In this document: positions 1 to 7,189 of the stretch, piece by piece
Position numbering within the stretch: position 1 is the first letter of the stretch
Layout of the letters: the number at the start of each line of letters is the position of its first letter
Assembly (NCBI GenBank): GCA_947167125.1
Contig: CAMVGT010000019.1
Coordinates: forward strand, 1-38,805
Source: an uncultured Erysipelotrichaceae bacterium
GTDB lineage: Bacteria > Bacillota_I > Bacilli_A > Erysipelotrichales > Erysipelotrichaceae
Direction of reading: 5' to 3'
DNA length: 38,805 bases
The notes under the pieces: generated by a model
Seen by the model: only the letters and a program-made list of their open reading frames with translations
What the model was told of the DNA's origin: nothing
Database searches by the model: none
Made by a program: the position numbers and the translations under genes

Positions 1-50
1 AAGACAAATAGGGTTAAAAGTTCGGATTTATTAAAGGTTCGGATAAATGA

Positions 51-78
51 GAAAACGGCAGCCGTGACTGACTGCCGT
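51..78 (-). terminator. Intrinsic terminator of the ABC exporter operon
   Basis: On the minus strand a 7-bp stem (ACGGCAG/CTGCCGT) is followed by TTTTCTC, placed just after the stop of the ABC transporter gene that ends at 98. It likely ends the two-gene exporter operon. Confidence 0.8.
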
Positions 79-97
79 AAATTCTTTAATGAACCGT

Positions 98-1840
98 TTA
101 TGCGCTTTGGGAAGCGGCGAACTGGGAATTATAGAGATTGGCATAGAAGCCGCCCTTTTCCATCAATGTGTCATGATTTCCCTGTTCGATGATCTTTCCT
201 TCATTCATCACAATGATGACGTCCGCGCTGCGGATCGTGGAAAGACGGTGGGCAACGATGAAGCTGGTTCTGCCTTTCATCAGTTCATCAAAGGCTTCCT
301 GGATTCTGATTTCCGTCAGGGTATCGATGGAAGATGTCGCTTCATCAAGGATCAGAATCGGCGGCAGACACAACATGACTCTTGTGATGCAGAGCAGCTG
401 CTTCTGTCCCTGGGAAAGCGTATCTTCGCCGATCACCGTATCCAGTCTTTCCGGAAGTCTGCGGATGAATTCCCAACTGTGAGCCTTCTTGGCGGCGGCG
501 ATGATTTCCTCATCCGATGCGTCGGGTCTGCCGAAGGCGATGTTTTCGCGGATCGTTCCGGACTGCAGCCATGTCTCCTGCAGCACCATGCCGTACTGTT
601 CGCGCAGCGAATGCCTTGTGACATCGCGGATCTCCTGCCCGTTGATATGGATCGTTCCTTTGTCGATATCATAGAAGCGCATCAGCAGATTGATGAATGT
701 CGTCTTGCCGCAGCCGGTCGGTCCGACAATGGCGATATGGCTGCCCGGTTCCACTTTCAGCGAGAAGTTTTCGATTAACGGACGCTCCGGCACATAGCGG
801 AAGGAGACATCGGAAATCTCCACCCTGCCCTCTCTGCTTTGAATCAGACCGCTCTTTTCTTTTACTTCCGGTTCAGCTTCAATCAGTTCAAAGACACGGG
901 CCGCGCAGGCAAGCGCGTTCTGGAATTCGGTGATGACCGAACTGATGTCATTGAACGGCTTCATATACTGGTTGGCATACGATAACATGATCGAAAGACC
1001 GCCGACACTCAGAAGACCGGAAAGAATCAGGAAACTGCCGTAGAGCGCGACTGCCGCGTAGATCACGGCATTGACGGCTCTTGTGCAGGGATTTGTCAAA
1101 GAGGAGATGAAGATCGCCTTCTGCGAATATCCCTGCAGTTCTTTATTGACTTTCTCAAACCGCTTTGAAGCACGCTGTTCATAGCCGAAAGCCTGAACGA
1201 TCTTTTCATTGGAGATCATTTCTTCAATCAAGGCCGTCTGCTCACCCCTGGTTTTTGCCTGGGCACGGAACATTGTATAGGACTTTGAAGCGATGAGTCT
1301 TGCGGCAATGAAGCTGATCGGCGTCATGACAATGACAAGCAGCGTGATGCGCCAGCTGCGCATGATCATAAAGACCAGTGTCACAATGATGGTCAATACA
1401 CCGGAGAACAGCTGTGTGAGTCCCATTAACAGACCGTCGGAAAGCTGATCGGTATCGGCGATGATGCGGCCGACAATATCGCCGGTGCTGTGGGCGTCAA
1501 TATATTTCATCGGCAGCACCTGAATCCGCCGGATTGCCTTTTCGCGGATATCGGTAACCACCTTGAAAGTCAGATGATTGTTCACAAGATTCATGATCCA
1601 TGTGCCGGCTGAAGTGACAAGAACACAGATCAGGATTTTTGTCAGAATCGAAGTGATCAGAGGGAAATCGACATTGCCCTGTGATACCATTCCGTCAATC
1701 GCGTCACCGAACAGGATCGGCACATACAGTGTCAGTACAACCGTCAGTGCGGCAAGCAGGATGGAAAGAAGCAGATAGAAGCTGTATCTTCCTGTCATTT
1801 TCAGAAGCTTCTTCATTGTTTCATAGGAGGATGTTTTCAT
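98..1840 (-). CDS. ABC exporter half-transporter, catalytic-site subunit
   Basis: A 580-residue fused permease-ATPase of the multidrug/lipid exporter (ABC type I) class. Six hydrophobic helices occupy roughly residues 20-300 and the nucleotide-binding domain 340-575. Walker A is at 373-381 (GPTGCGKTT), the signature is the non-canonical LSQGQ at 475-479, and Walker B ends in the catalytic Glu500. It starts with an ATGA overlap on the upstream ABC gene (1837-3588), so the two are translationally coupled and presumably form a heterodimer. In such heterodimers the subunit with the intact Glu carries the altered signature, exactly as here. Substrate cannot be told from sequence; efflux of drugs, lipids or peptides is the family role. 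Confidence 0.93.
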   Translation of the reverse strand: MKTSSYETMKKLLKMTGRYSFYLLLSILLAALTVVLTLYVPILFGDAIDGMVSQGNVDFPLITSILTKILICVLVTSAGTWIMNLVNNHLTFKVVTDIREKAIRRIQVLPMKYIDAHSTGDIVGRIIADTDQLSDGLLMGLTQLFSGVLTIIVTLVFMIMRSWRITLLVIVMTPISFIAARLIASKSYTMFRAQAKTRGEQTALIEEMISNEKIVQAFGYEQRASKRFEKVNKELQGYSQKAIFISSLTNPCTRAVNAVIYAAVALYGSFLILSGLLSVGGLSIMLSYANQYMKPFNDISSVITEFQNALACAARVFELIEAEPEVKEKSGLIQSREGRVEISDVSFRYVPERPLIENFSLKVEPGSHIAIVGPTGCGKTTFINLLMRFYDIDKGTIHINGQEIRDVTRHSLREQYGMVLQETWLQSGTIRENIAFGRPDASDEEIIAAAKKAHSWEFIRRLPERLDTVIGEDTLSQGQKQLLCITRVMLCLPPILILDEATSSIDTLTEIRIQEAFDELMKGRTSFIVAHRLSTIRSADVIIVMNEGKIIEQGNHDTLMEKGGFYANLYNSQFAASQSA

Positions 1841-3588
1841 GCATGAGCCTCCTGAAGATGTCTGTTCTTTCTTTTTTCCGGATACTGCGATTCATAGATT
1901 TCACGGTATTCTTCACAGCTTTCCAGCAGTTCATCATGAGTTCCGTTTCCGCTTAATCTGCCGTCCTCAAGAACCAGAATGCGGTCCGCGCTGCGGATGG
2001 AGGAAATGCGCTGGGAGATGATGAAGACCGTTCTCTGATCAGCCGCTTCCGCCAGCGAAGCGCGCAGTCTTGCATCGGTCGAAAAGTCCAGTGCGCTTGC
2101 GGAGTCATCGAGAATCAGAATCTGCGGATTTTTGACAAGCGCCCTTGCGATGGTCAGTCTCTGACGCTGGCCGCCGGAAAGATTGCGTCCGCCGCTTTCG
2201 ATCATGAAATCCAGCTGACCATCCTTTCCTTTTACCACATCTTCCGCCTGCGCAATGCGAAGCGCATTCCAGATCTGCTCATCCGAAGCAGTTTCATCCG
2301 CGATTTTCATATTGTCCCTGACACTGCCGGCAAACAGTACCGCCCTCTGGGGAACGATGCCGATCCGGCCGCTGAGATCGTCATGGCTGTAATCCTTCAC
2401 ATCGATACCATCAACCGAAACGCATCCGTCCGTTGCGTCATAGAAACGGCCGATCAGATTTGCGACAGTCGATTTGCCGCAGCCGGTCGCACCGATGATG
2501 CCGATGGTTTCGCCTTTGTTTACCGTAAAGGAAATATCGCTTACCGCTTCTTCGGAAGCAGACGCATAGGCAAATGATACATGATCAAAGCGCACCGCTT
2601 CTGTTTCCGATTCTTTTCCTTCGGTTGTTTCCTTCCATTCCATGGTTGTCTTCTGATCGAATACCGCCTGTACACGGTCGGCGCAGGCAAGCGACTTGTC
2701 GATTGTGATAATCAGATTTGCCAGCTTGATCAGCTCGACAATGATCTGTGCCATGTAGTTATAAAGAGCCACCGTATCGCCCTGATTGATCACGCCGAGG
2801 GAAACCTGTACAGCGGACTGGCGGATCAGCAGAATGGTCGCGATATTGATCAATGCGAATGTCAGGGGATTCAGAAGTGCTGAAATGCGGCCGACCTTTT
2901 CATTGATCTTTCTTAAATCTTCAGCAGACTGATCGAATGCGCGTACTTCATCCTCCTCCTTGCGGAAGGCACGGATGACACGCACACCCTGCAGATTGTC
3001 ACGGGTGATCCCAAGCACTTTGTCCAGTGCTGTCTGCACTTTTTTATAGAGCGGGATCGACACCAGCATGATCGCAAAGACAGCAATGGAAAGAACCGGT
3101 ATCGCAGCCAGGAAAATCAAAGCGCATTTCACATCGATGGTAAATGCCATAAACATTGCGCCGAAGACGACAAACGGACTTCTCAGCAGCAGACGCAGCG
3201 CGAGATTCAGCCCGTTCTGCATCTGGTTGACATCCGATGTCATGCGGGTAATCAGGGTGTTTGTGCCGATTGTGTCCAGTTCCGTCCATGAAAGTTTCTG
3301 TACATGATCGAACAGTGCCTGACGGACATCGGTCGCAAAACCGACGCTTGCCTTTGACGCAAAATACTGGGCGGTAAAAGAACAGGCAAGTCCGCACAGG
3401 GCAAGTGCCACAAGGATCGCGAAGCGGCTGAACAGAATACCGGTATCCCCTTTGGCAATACCGGAGTCGATGATATCAGCGACGATTAAAGGAACAATGA
3501 GATCGAATACAACCTCAAGCAGTTTGAACAAAGGCGCAAAGATGCTTTCCATCTTGTATTTTTCAAGATAAATCAGAAGTTTTTTCAT
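1837..3588 (-). CDS. ABC exporter half-transporter, degenerate-site subunit
   Basis: A 583-residue ABC exporter subunit with an N-terminal six-helix membrane domain and a C-terminal ATPase. Walker A is at 366-374 (GATGCGKST) and the signature LSGGQ at 470-474. Walker B reads LILDD (Asp494-Asp495), so the catalytic Glu is Asp. Together with the LSQGQ signature of the partner (98-1840) this gives one canonical and one degenerate ATP site, the known architecture of TM287/288- and BmrCD-type heterodimers. A -10 TATGAT (3598-3603) with -35 TTGTTC lies almost on top of the start codon and no Shine-Dalgarno is seen, so the mRNA may be nearly leaderless. First gene of a two-gene operon. Confidence 0.93.
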   Translation of the reverse strand: MKKLLIYLEKYKMESIFAPLFKLLEVVFDLIVPLIVADIIDSGIAKGDTGILFSRFAILVALALCGLACSFTAQYFASKASVGFATDVRQALFDHVQKLSWTELDTIGTNTLITRMTSDVNQMQNGLNLALRLLLRSPFVVFGAMFMAFTIDVKCALIFLAAIPVLSIAVFAIMLVSIPLYKKVQTALDKVLGITRDNLQGVRVIRAFRKEEDEVRAFDQSAEDLRKINEKVGRISALLNPLTFALINIATILLIRQSAVQVSLGVINQGDTVALYNYMAQIIVELIKLANLIITIDKSLACADRVQAVFDQKTTMEWKETTEGKESETEAVRFDHVSFAYASASEEAVSDISFTVNKGETIGIIGATGCGKSTVANLIGRFYDATDGCVSVDGIDVKDYSHDDLSGRIGIVPQRAVLFAGSVRDNMKIADETASDEQIWNALRIAQAEDVVKGKDGQLDFMIESGGRNLSGGQRQRLTIARALVKNPQILILDDSASALDFSTDARLRASLAEAADQRTVFIISQRISSIRSADRILVLEDGRLSGNGTHDELLESCEEYREIYESQYPEKRKNRHLQEAHA

Positions 3589-3597
3589 AGTATGTTA

Positions 3598-3625
3598 ATC
3601 ATATCATGTTTCATCACATGAACAA
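3598..3625 (-). promoter_or_regulatory. Promoter of the ABC exporter operon
   Basis: Minus-strand -35 TTGTTC (3620-3625) and -10 TATGAT (3598-3603) are separated by 16 nt. The expected transcription start is about 3591, only a few bases before the ATG at 3588. Confidence 0.55.
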
Positions 3626-3685
3626 AAAAACATATTGTCATAACAGAATCTTTCAGTTAGCTTTATCTACCAATATGTTAGATTG

Positions 3686-3691
3686 TATAAT
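3686..3691 (+). promoter_or_regulatory. -10 box of the YwaF-like gene
   Basis: A perfect TATAAT lies 8 nt before ATG 3699. The expected transcription start falls at or next to that ATG. The -35 region is weak (TTATCT at 3663-3668, 17-nt spacing), so the promoter call is moderate. Confidence 0.5.
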
Positions 3692-3698
3692 GAATCTG

Positions 3699-4439
3699 AT
3701 GAAGTATTTCTGGACCCACAAAGATAATATTCCGGAAGGAATGGGCTATGGTCAGTTTACGAAGCAGCACTGTTTCTGGCTTGTTTTAACTGCGCTTTTT
3801 ACGCTTGCCTATGTCCTTGGCTACCGGCACGCAGACCCGGCAGGAAAAAGCTTTCTGTTAAAGGCTGCCGGAATTGTTCTGATATTGATCGATGCGGTCA
3901 AGATGGTTCTGATCGGCTGTTCCGATGTGAAGCTTTCAGAATATCTGCCGCTTGAAATCTGCAGCTTTGCGGCATACTTCATCGTGGCCGACGCGTTTTT
4001 CCCGGGCCACGCGATGATCGGCGACATGCTGGTGACGCTGTTTCTGCCGGGTGCTTTGATGGCCGTCTTCTTTCCTACCACATCCACCCTTCCTTCATTC
4101 AATTTCTATACCATCCATCAGTTTCTCTATCACGGTCTGCTCATTGCCTATATCACGGCACGGTTTGTCTGCGGTGAAATCCCGCTGACGTATCCGCATG
4201 TATGGACATCCATTTTCAATATTATTCTGATTGCGGCAGCTGTCTATGTTATCGATACTGCCTTTGATAAGAATTTCATGTTTTTAAAAGGAACATACGG
4301 CAATCCGATGCTGGAAGCGATCCGCAGGATTTCCGGAGACGGCATTGCCTATACCGGCGGACTTGTCTGTTTCTGCATCATCATGATCCATGTCTTCTTT
4401 GTCATCTTCAAATGCATTGAGATTCTGTTCATTCATTAA
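3699..4439 (+). CDS. YwaF/TIGR02206-type integral membrane protein
   Basis: About 246 residues with six to seven hydrophobic helices and no large soluble domain. The N-terminal pattern (an FW segment, then a Gly-rich loop and a conserved QHCFW before the first helix) and overall length fit the YwaF/TIGR02206 family, whose function is unknown. The open frame extends upstream to 3606, but I place the start at 3699 (or 3690) because the family begins about there and a perfect -10 box lies just upstream. No Shine-Dalgarno precedes any candidate start. It is the only gene of its unit: divergent from the ABC operon and convergent with the GH1 gene. Start uncertain; family assignment good. Confidence 0.75.
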   Translation: MKYFWTHKDNIPEGMGYGQFTKQHCFWLVLTALFTLAYVLGYRHADPAGKSFLLKAAGIVLILIDAVKMVLIGCSDVKLSEYLPLEICSFAAYFIVADAFFPGHAMIGDMLVTLFLPGALMAVFFPTTSTLPSFNFYTIHQFLYHGLLIAYITARFVCGEIPLTYPHVWTSIFNIILIAAAVYVIDTAFDKNFMFLKGTYGNPMLEAIRRISGDGIAYTGGLVCFCIIMIHVFFVIFKCIEILFIH

Positions 4440-4441
4440 AA

Positions 4442-4466
4442 AAGGATTTCCAATGCGGAAATCCTT
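4442..4466 (-). terminator. Terminator of the GH1 gene
   Basis: A 10-bp perfect stem (AAGGATTTCC/GGAAATCCTT, 5-nt loop) followed on the minus strand by TTTTTT. It sits between convergent genes. The plus-strand side has no U run, so it serves mainly the minus-strand GH1 gene. Confidence 0.85.
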
Positions 4467-4472
4467 ACAAGA

Positions 4473-5837
4473 TCAATCCAGGTCCTTTCCGTCTGAAGCA
4501 ATCACTTTCTTCAGCCAGTGATAGGACTTTTTCTTTACCCTCTTCATATCGCGCAGGTCATGATTGGTGCGGTTGACATAGACCACACCATAACGCTTGC
4601 GCATATCGCCCTGGGAGGAAAGGATATCGATGAGTCCCCATCCAAGATATCCAAGCACCTCCACGCCGTCTTCATTAATGGCATCATACATCGCTTTGAT
4701 ATGTGCGCGGTGGTAATCGATGCGGTAGTCATCTTCAATTTCATGGACCCCATCCCATTCCTCCTGCACGCCGATGCCGTTTTCAATCGGGAATACAGGA
4801 AGCTGATAGCGCTGATAGAGCTTGTTCAGCACATCGCGGAATCCGAGCGGATCAATCTGCCAGTTCCATTCGGTTGCCGGGATATACGGGTTGTTTTTTC
4901 CGCCGTGCTGCAGCCAGTAATTGACATAGGCGTCCTTGGGAATCGGCTCTGCAGAAATTGTGGAGGAAGCGTAATAGCTGAAGCAGAGATAATCTTCCTT
5001 ATGCGCTGCCAGGATATCGAGATCCTCCTGCGTCAGGCCGGTATCGATTCCTTTTGTCTTTACATAATGCATGACCTCATTGGAGAACCTTCCCTTTGCG
5101 AAGGCATCCAGCAGGTTGAAGTTGATGAATTCATCCCACTTTCTTGCGGCAAGGATGTCTTCCGGTCTGCATGTGGCAGGATAGATTTCCGAATAGGCAA
5201 CCATTCCGCCGATTTTCGCGTCGCTGTTGGCGTGAAGGTAATTGCAGATACGGGCATGGGCAATCATGACATTGCATTCGATGTGATAGAGCTCATCGAT
5301 TGTTTTATCACCCTGCCAATAGCCGCCGATCCGGAATGCCAGCGGCTGGGAATAGAGATTCTGCTCATTGAAGGTAATCCAGTATCTGACCTTATGGCTG
5401 AATCTTCTGATCATCTCTTCGCCATAACGGACAAAGGCATCCTGCACATATCTTGAGACAAAGCCGTTGTATTCCTTTGCCAGCTTCAGAGGCATATCAA
5501 AATGATAGAGGCAGATCATCGGCTCGATTCCCATCGCGATCAGATCATCAATGAAACGGTCATAGTAGGCAATGCCTTCCTCATTGAATTCCCCGTCGCC
5601 GTCTTTGACAACACGCGACCAGGAAATCTGGAAGCGGTACATGTTCATGCCGAGATCCTTCATCAGCCTGAAGTCTTCAAGGTAATTGTGATAATTGTCA
5701 TTGGCAAAATGCCAGTCGCTGCGGTTTTCACCCGGTTCGACAATGTCATAGACCGAAAGCGATTTGCCGCCTTCATTCCATCCGCCTTCCGTCTGCATGC
5801 TGGAAACCGAATTTCCCCAGAAAAAATGTCTGTCCAT
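4473..5837 (-). CDS. GH1 6-phospho-beta-glucosidase
   Basis: A 454-residue glycoside hydrolase family 1 protein, a single (beta/alpha)8 barrel of normal length. The acid/base motif is FNEQN (Glu158) and the nucleophile motif PIENG (Glu352). Near the C-terminus a Ser-x6-Lys-x-Tyr pattern (SSQGDMRKRYG) matches the phosphate-binding motif that separates 6-phospho-beta-glucosidases from plain beta-glucosidases. It would therefore hydrolyse PTS-imported phospho-disaccharides in the cytoplasm. ATG 5837 is chosen because AGGAAAGG precedes it at about 9 nt and the family starts with the phe-trp-Gly segment right after. The acid/base motif has Gln where most members have Pro (NEP). No PTS gene lies beside it. 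Confidence 0.9.
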   Translation of the reverse strand: MDRHFFWGNSVSSMQTEGGWNEGGKSLSVYDIVEPGENRSDWHFANDNYHNYLEDFRLMKDLGMNMYRFQISWSRVVKDGDGEFNEEGIAYYDRFIDDLIAMGIEPMICLYHFDMPLKLAKEYNGFVSRYVQDAFVRYGEEMIRRFSHKVRYWITFNEQNLYSQPLAFRIGGYWQGDKTIDELYHIECNVMIAHARICNYLHANSDAKIGGMVAYSEIYPATCRPEDILAARKWDEFINFNLLDAFAKGRFSNEVMHYVKTKGIDTGLTQEDLDILAAHKEDYLCFSYYASSTISAEPIPKDAYVNYWLQHGGKNNPYIPATEWNWQIDPLGFRDVLNKLYQRYQLPVFPIENGIGVQEEWDGVHEIEDDYRIDYHRAHIKAMYDAINEDGVEVLGYLGWGLIDILSSQGDMRKRYGVVYVNRTNHDLRDMKRVKKKSYHWLKKVIASDGKDLD

Positions 5838-5862
5838 ATGCTTTATCCTTTCCTGCAAGAAA

Positions 5863-5892
5863 AAAGACCGCCTCTTCTGCAGAAGCAGTCTG
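5863..5892 (-). terminator. Terminator of the FakA-like mini-gene
   Basis: An imperfect GC-containing stem (AGACTGC...GCGGTCT on the minus strand) followed by TTTTTTC. It lies between the 85-aa gene and the GH1 start, so the GH1 gene may be partly insulated from it. Confidence 0.65.
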
Positions 5893-5900
5893 TTCCTCTT

Positions 5901-6158
5901 TTAACCCTGCAGGCCTTCTTCCTGTCTCTGCATGTTCTCCACTACAACATCATAGATGTCACCGATGGACTGTCCGTATTCCAGTACAAGCCACGGTTCG
6001 TTTGTGTGGAAGTGGATTTTGATCAGCGTATCATCGCCTACGACAAGCAGGCAGTCGCCCTTGAAGTGTTCAAGAATATAGTCATGGATCACATCTTCAT
6101 CAAGATCGTGTCCGTCAATCAGAAGCTGTGTGTCAAATTTGAATTCCAGCTGTTCCAT
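5901..6158 (-). CDS. Stand-alone FakA/DAK-type middle-domain protein
   Basis: An 85-residue protein resembling only the middle domain of FakA-type fatty-acid kinases (DegV partners; also called Dak phosphatase-like). It contains the metal-ligand motif HFHTNEP, the preceding VVGDD strand and the ending VENMQRQ that in full FakA closes this domain. The N-terminal ATP-binding DhaL-like domain and the C-terminal domain are absent. In FakA the metal is bound by a Cys plus the two His of HxHT; here the Cys position (GYCT in FakA) reads KFDT, so Asp may replace it. A GGAGG site precedes the ATG. It seems a complete mini-gene rather than a remnant, as it has its own start, ribosome site and terminator. 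Confidence 0.75.
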   Translation of the reverse strand: MEQLEFKFDTQLLIDGHDLDEDVIHDYILEHFKGDCLLVVGDDTLIKIHFHTNEPWLVLEYGQSIGDIYDVVVENMQRQEEGLQG

Positions 6159-6179
6159 ATTTACCTCCGTTACACGCTG

Positions 6180-6185
6180 ATTATA
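6180..6185 (-). promoter_or_regulatory. -10 box of the FakA-like mini-gene
   Basis: A minus-strand TATAAT lies 22 bases before the start codon at 6158, upstream of the GGAGG site. No convincing -35 hexamer is seen, only a T-rich stretch. Confidence 0.4.
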
Positions 6186-6265
6186 TCATGCGGAATAAAA
6201 AAGAAAACTGATACGATTCCGTGGAAAGCGCCTTCATCGTGAAAATAATTCATACAGGAGGCAAT

Positions 6266-7138
6266 ATGAACCAGAATCATAAAATAAAAACCGAAGAAAT
6301 CCTCAATGATCTTGAAAAAGGCGTGCGCGAAGTTTTTCACTCTGCCAGGTGGAAAGAATACCTTTCCTGCATGGCACGCTTTCCTTCCTACAGCTTTTCC
6401 AATATTCTTCTGATCTGCAGACAGAAGCCGAATGCGGCTTTTGTGGCAGGATACCGCGTCTGGCAGGAATTTGACCGCTATGTGCGCAAAGGAGAAAAAG
6501 GAATCCGGATCCTTGCGCCGCTCAAAAGAAAACGGACAGAAGATGCGGAAGAAAATGATGAGGAAAACATGCCTTATGGCTATCGGACCGTATCCGTATT
6601 TGACATTTCCCAGACCGAAGGAAAGCCCCTGCCCATGCCGGTCAGATCCCTTCCTTCACTTACGGAAGAAGATCCTATGTTTCTGCAGGCATTGTTATTG
6701 ATTGCGCCATGCCCGGTATATTTTGATGAAACACCGGAAGGCGTCAACGGCATGTACCGTCCGCTGGAAAATACGATCATCATTCAGAAGAATCTGTCTT
6801 CTGCCCAGAGTATCAAAACCCTCCTGCATGAGATTGCCCACGCCATTCTGCACGCTGATTCTGACGGCAGCACGCACGAAGAACGGATGAAGCGGGAAAT
6901 CGAAGCTGAAAGCATTGCCTATACGGTCTGTGCAAGATACGGGCTTGATACATCCGCCTATTCCTTCGGCTATATCGCTTCCTGGTCAAAGGATCAGGAG
7001 CTTTCAGCGCTGAAAGAATCGATGCGCACCATTCAGAAAACTGCAGAGCATCTGATTGAAATGATCGATCTTGTCAGAAATCCGGTTTCTTCTTCAGAAA
7101 ACAGAATGCCCTGCCTGCAGCCTGAATACGCGGTGTAA
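6266..7138 (+). CDS. ArdC-like protein with zinc-metallopeptidase domain
   Basis: A 290-residue protein. The N-terminal ~100 residues look like the ArdC N-terminal single-strand-DNA-binding domain (SFSNILLI, then GYRVWQEFDR and a KGEKGIRILAP motif). The C-terminal half has HEIAH (His188, Glu189, His192) and a downstream EIEAES that can supply the third zinc ligand, as in ImmA/IrrE and ArdC metalloproteases. ArdC proteins protect incoming DNA from restriction. The ATG at 6266 is chosen over an upstream in-frame codon because CAGGAGG precedes it. Such genes usually sit on plasmids or conjugative elements, but no relaxase, integrase or transfer gene is nearby, so this is either a domesticated copy or the remains of an element. 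Confidence 0.8.
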   Translation: MNQNHKIKTEEILNDLEKGVREVFHSARWKEYLSCMARFPSYSFSNILLICRQKPNAAFVAGYRVWQEFDRYVRKGEKGIRILAPLKRKRTEDAEENDEENMPYGYRTVSVFDISQTEGKPLPMPVRSLPSLTEEDPMFLQALLLIAPCPVYFDETPEGVNGMYRPLENTIIIQKNLSSAQSIKTLLHEIAHAILHADSDGSTHEERMKREIEAESIAYTVCARYGLDTSAYSFGYIASWSKDQELSALKESMRTIQKTAEHLIEMIDLVRNPVSSSENRMPCLQPEYAV

Positions 7139-7150
7139 AGCCGAAAAAAA

Positions 7151-7178
7151 GAAAGCTGCGGTCTGACCGCGGCTTTCT
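7151..7178 (-). terminator. Strong terminator of the acidic-tail glycosidase gene
   Basis: A stem of about 12 bp (GAAAGC-GCGGTC/GACCGC-GCTTTC) with, on the minus strand, TTTTTTT after it. It separates convergent genes and may also act weakly on the plus strand. Confidence 0.85.
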
Positions 7179-7189
7179 TCATTGAGTAC

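Noticed and set aside
1..50. Direct repeat GTTCGGAT at 20-27 and 37-44
   Set aside because: Only two short copies at the window edge, with no associated feature; too little to interpret.
1837..3588. Inactive ABC ATPase because Walker B has Asp for Glu
   Set aside because: This is the normal degenerate site of heterodimeric exporters; the partner keeps the Glu.
4473..5837. Loss of catalytic function in the GH1 enzyme because the acid/base motif is NEQ rather than NEP
   Set aside because: The catalytic Glu is present; the next residue varies within the family and is not catalytic.
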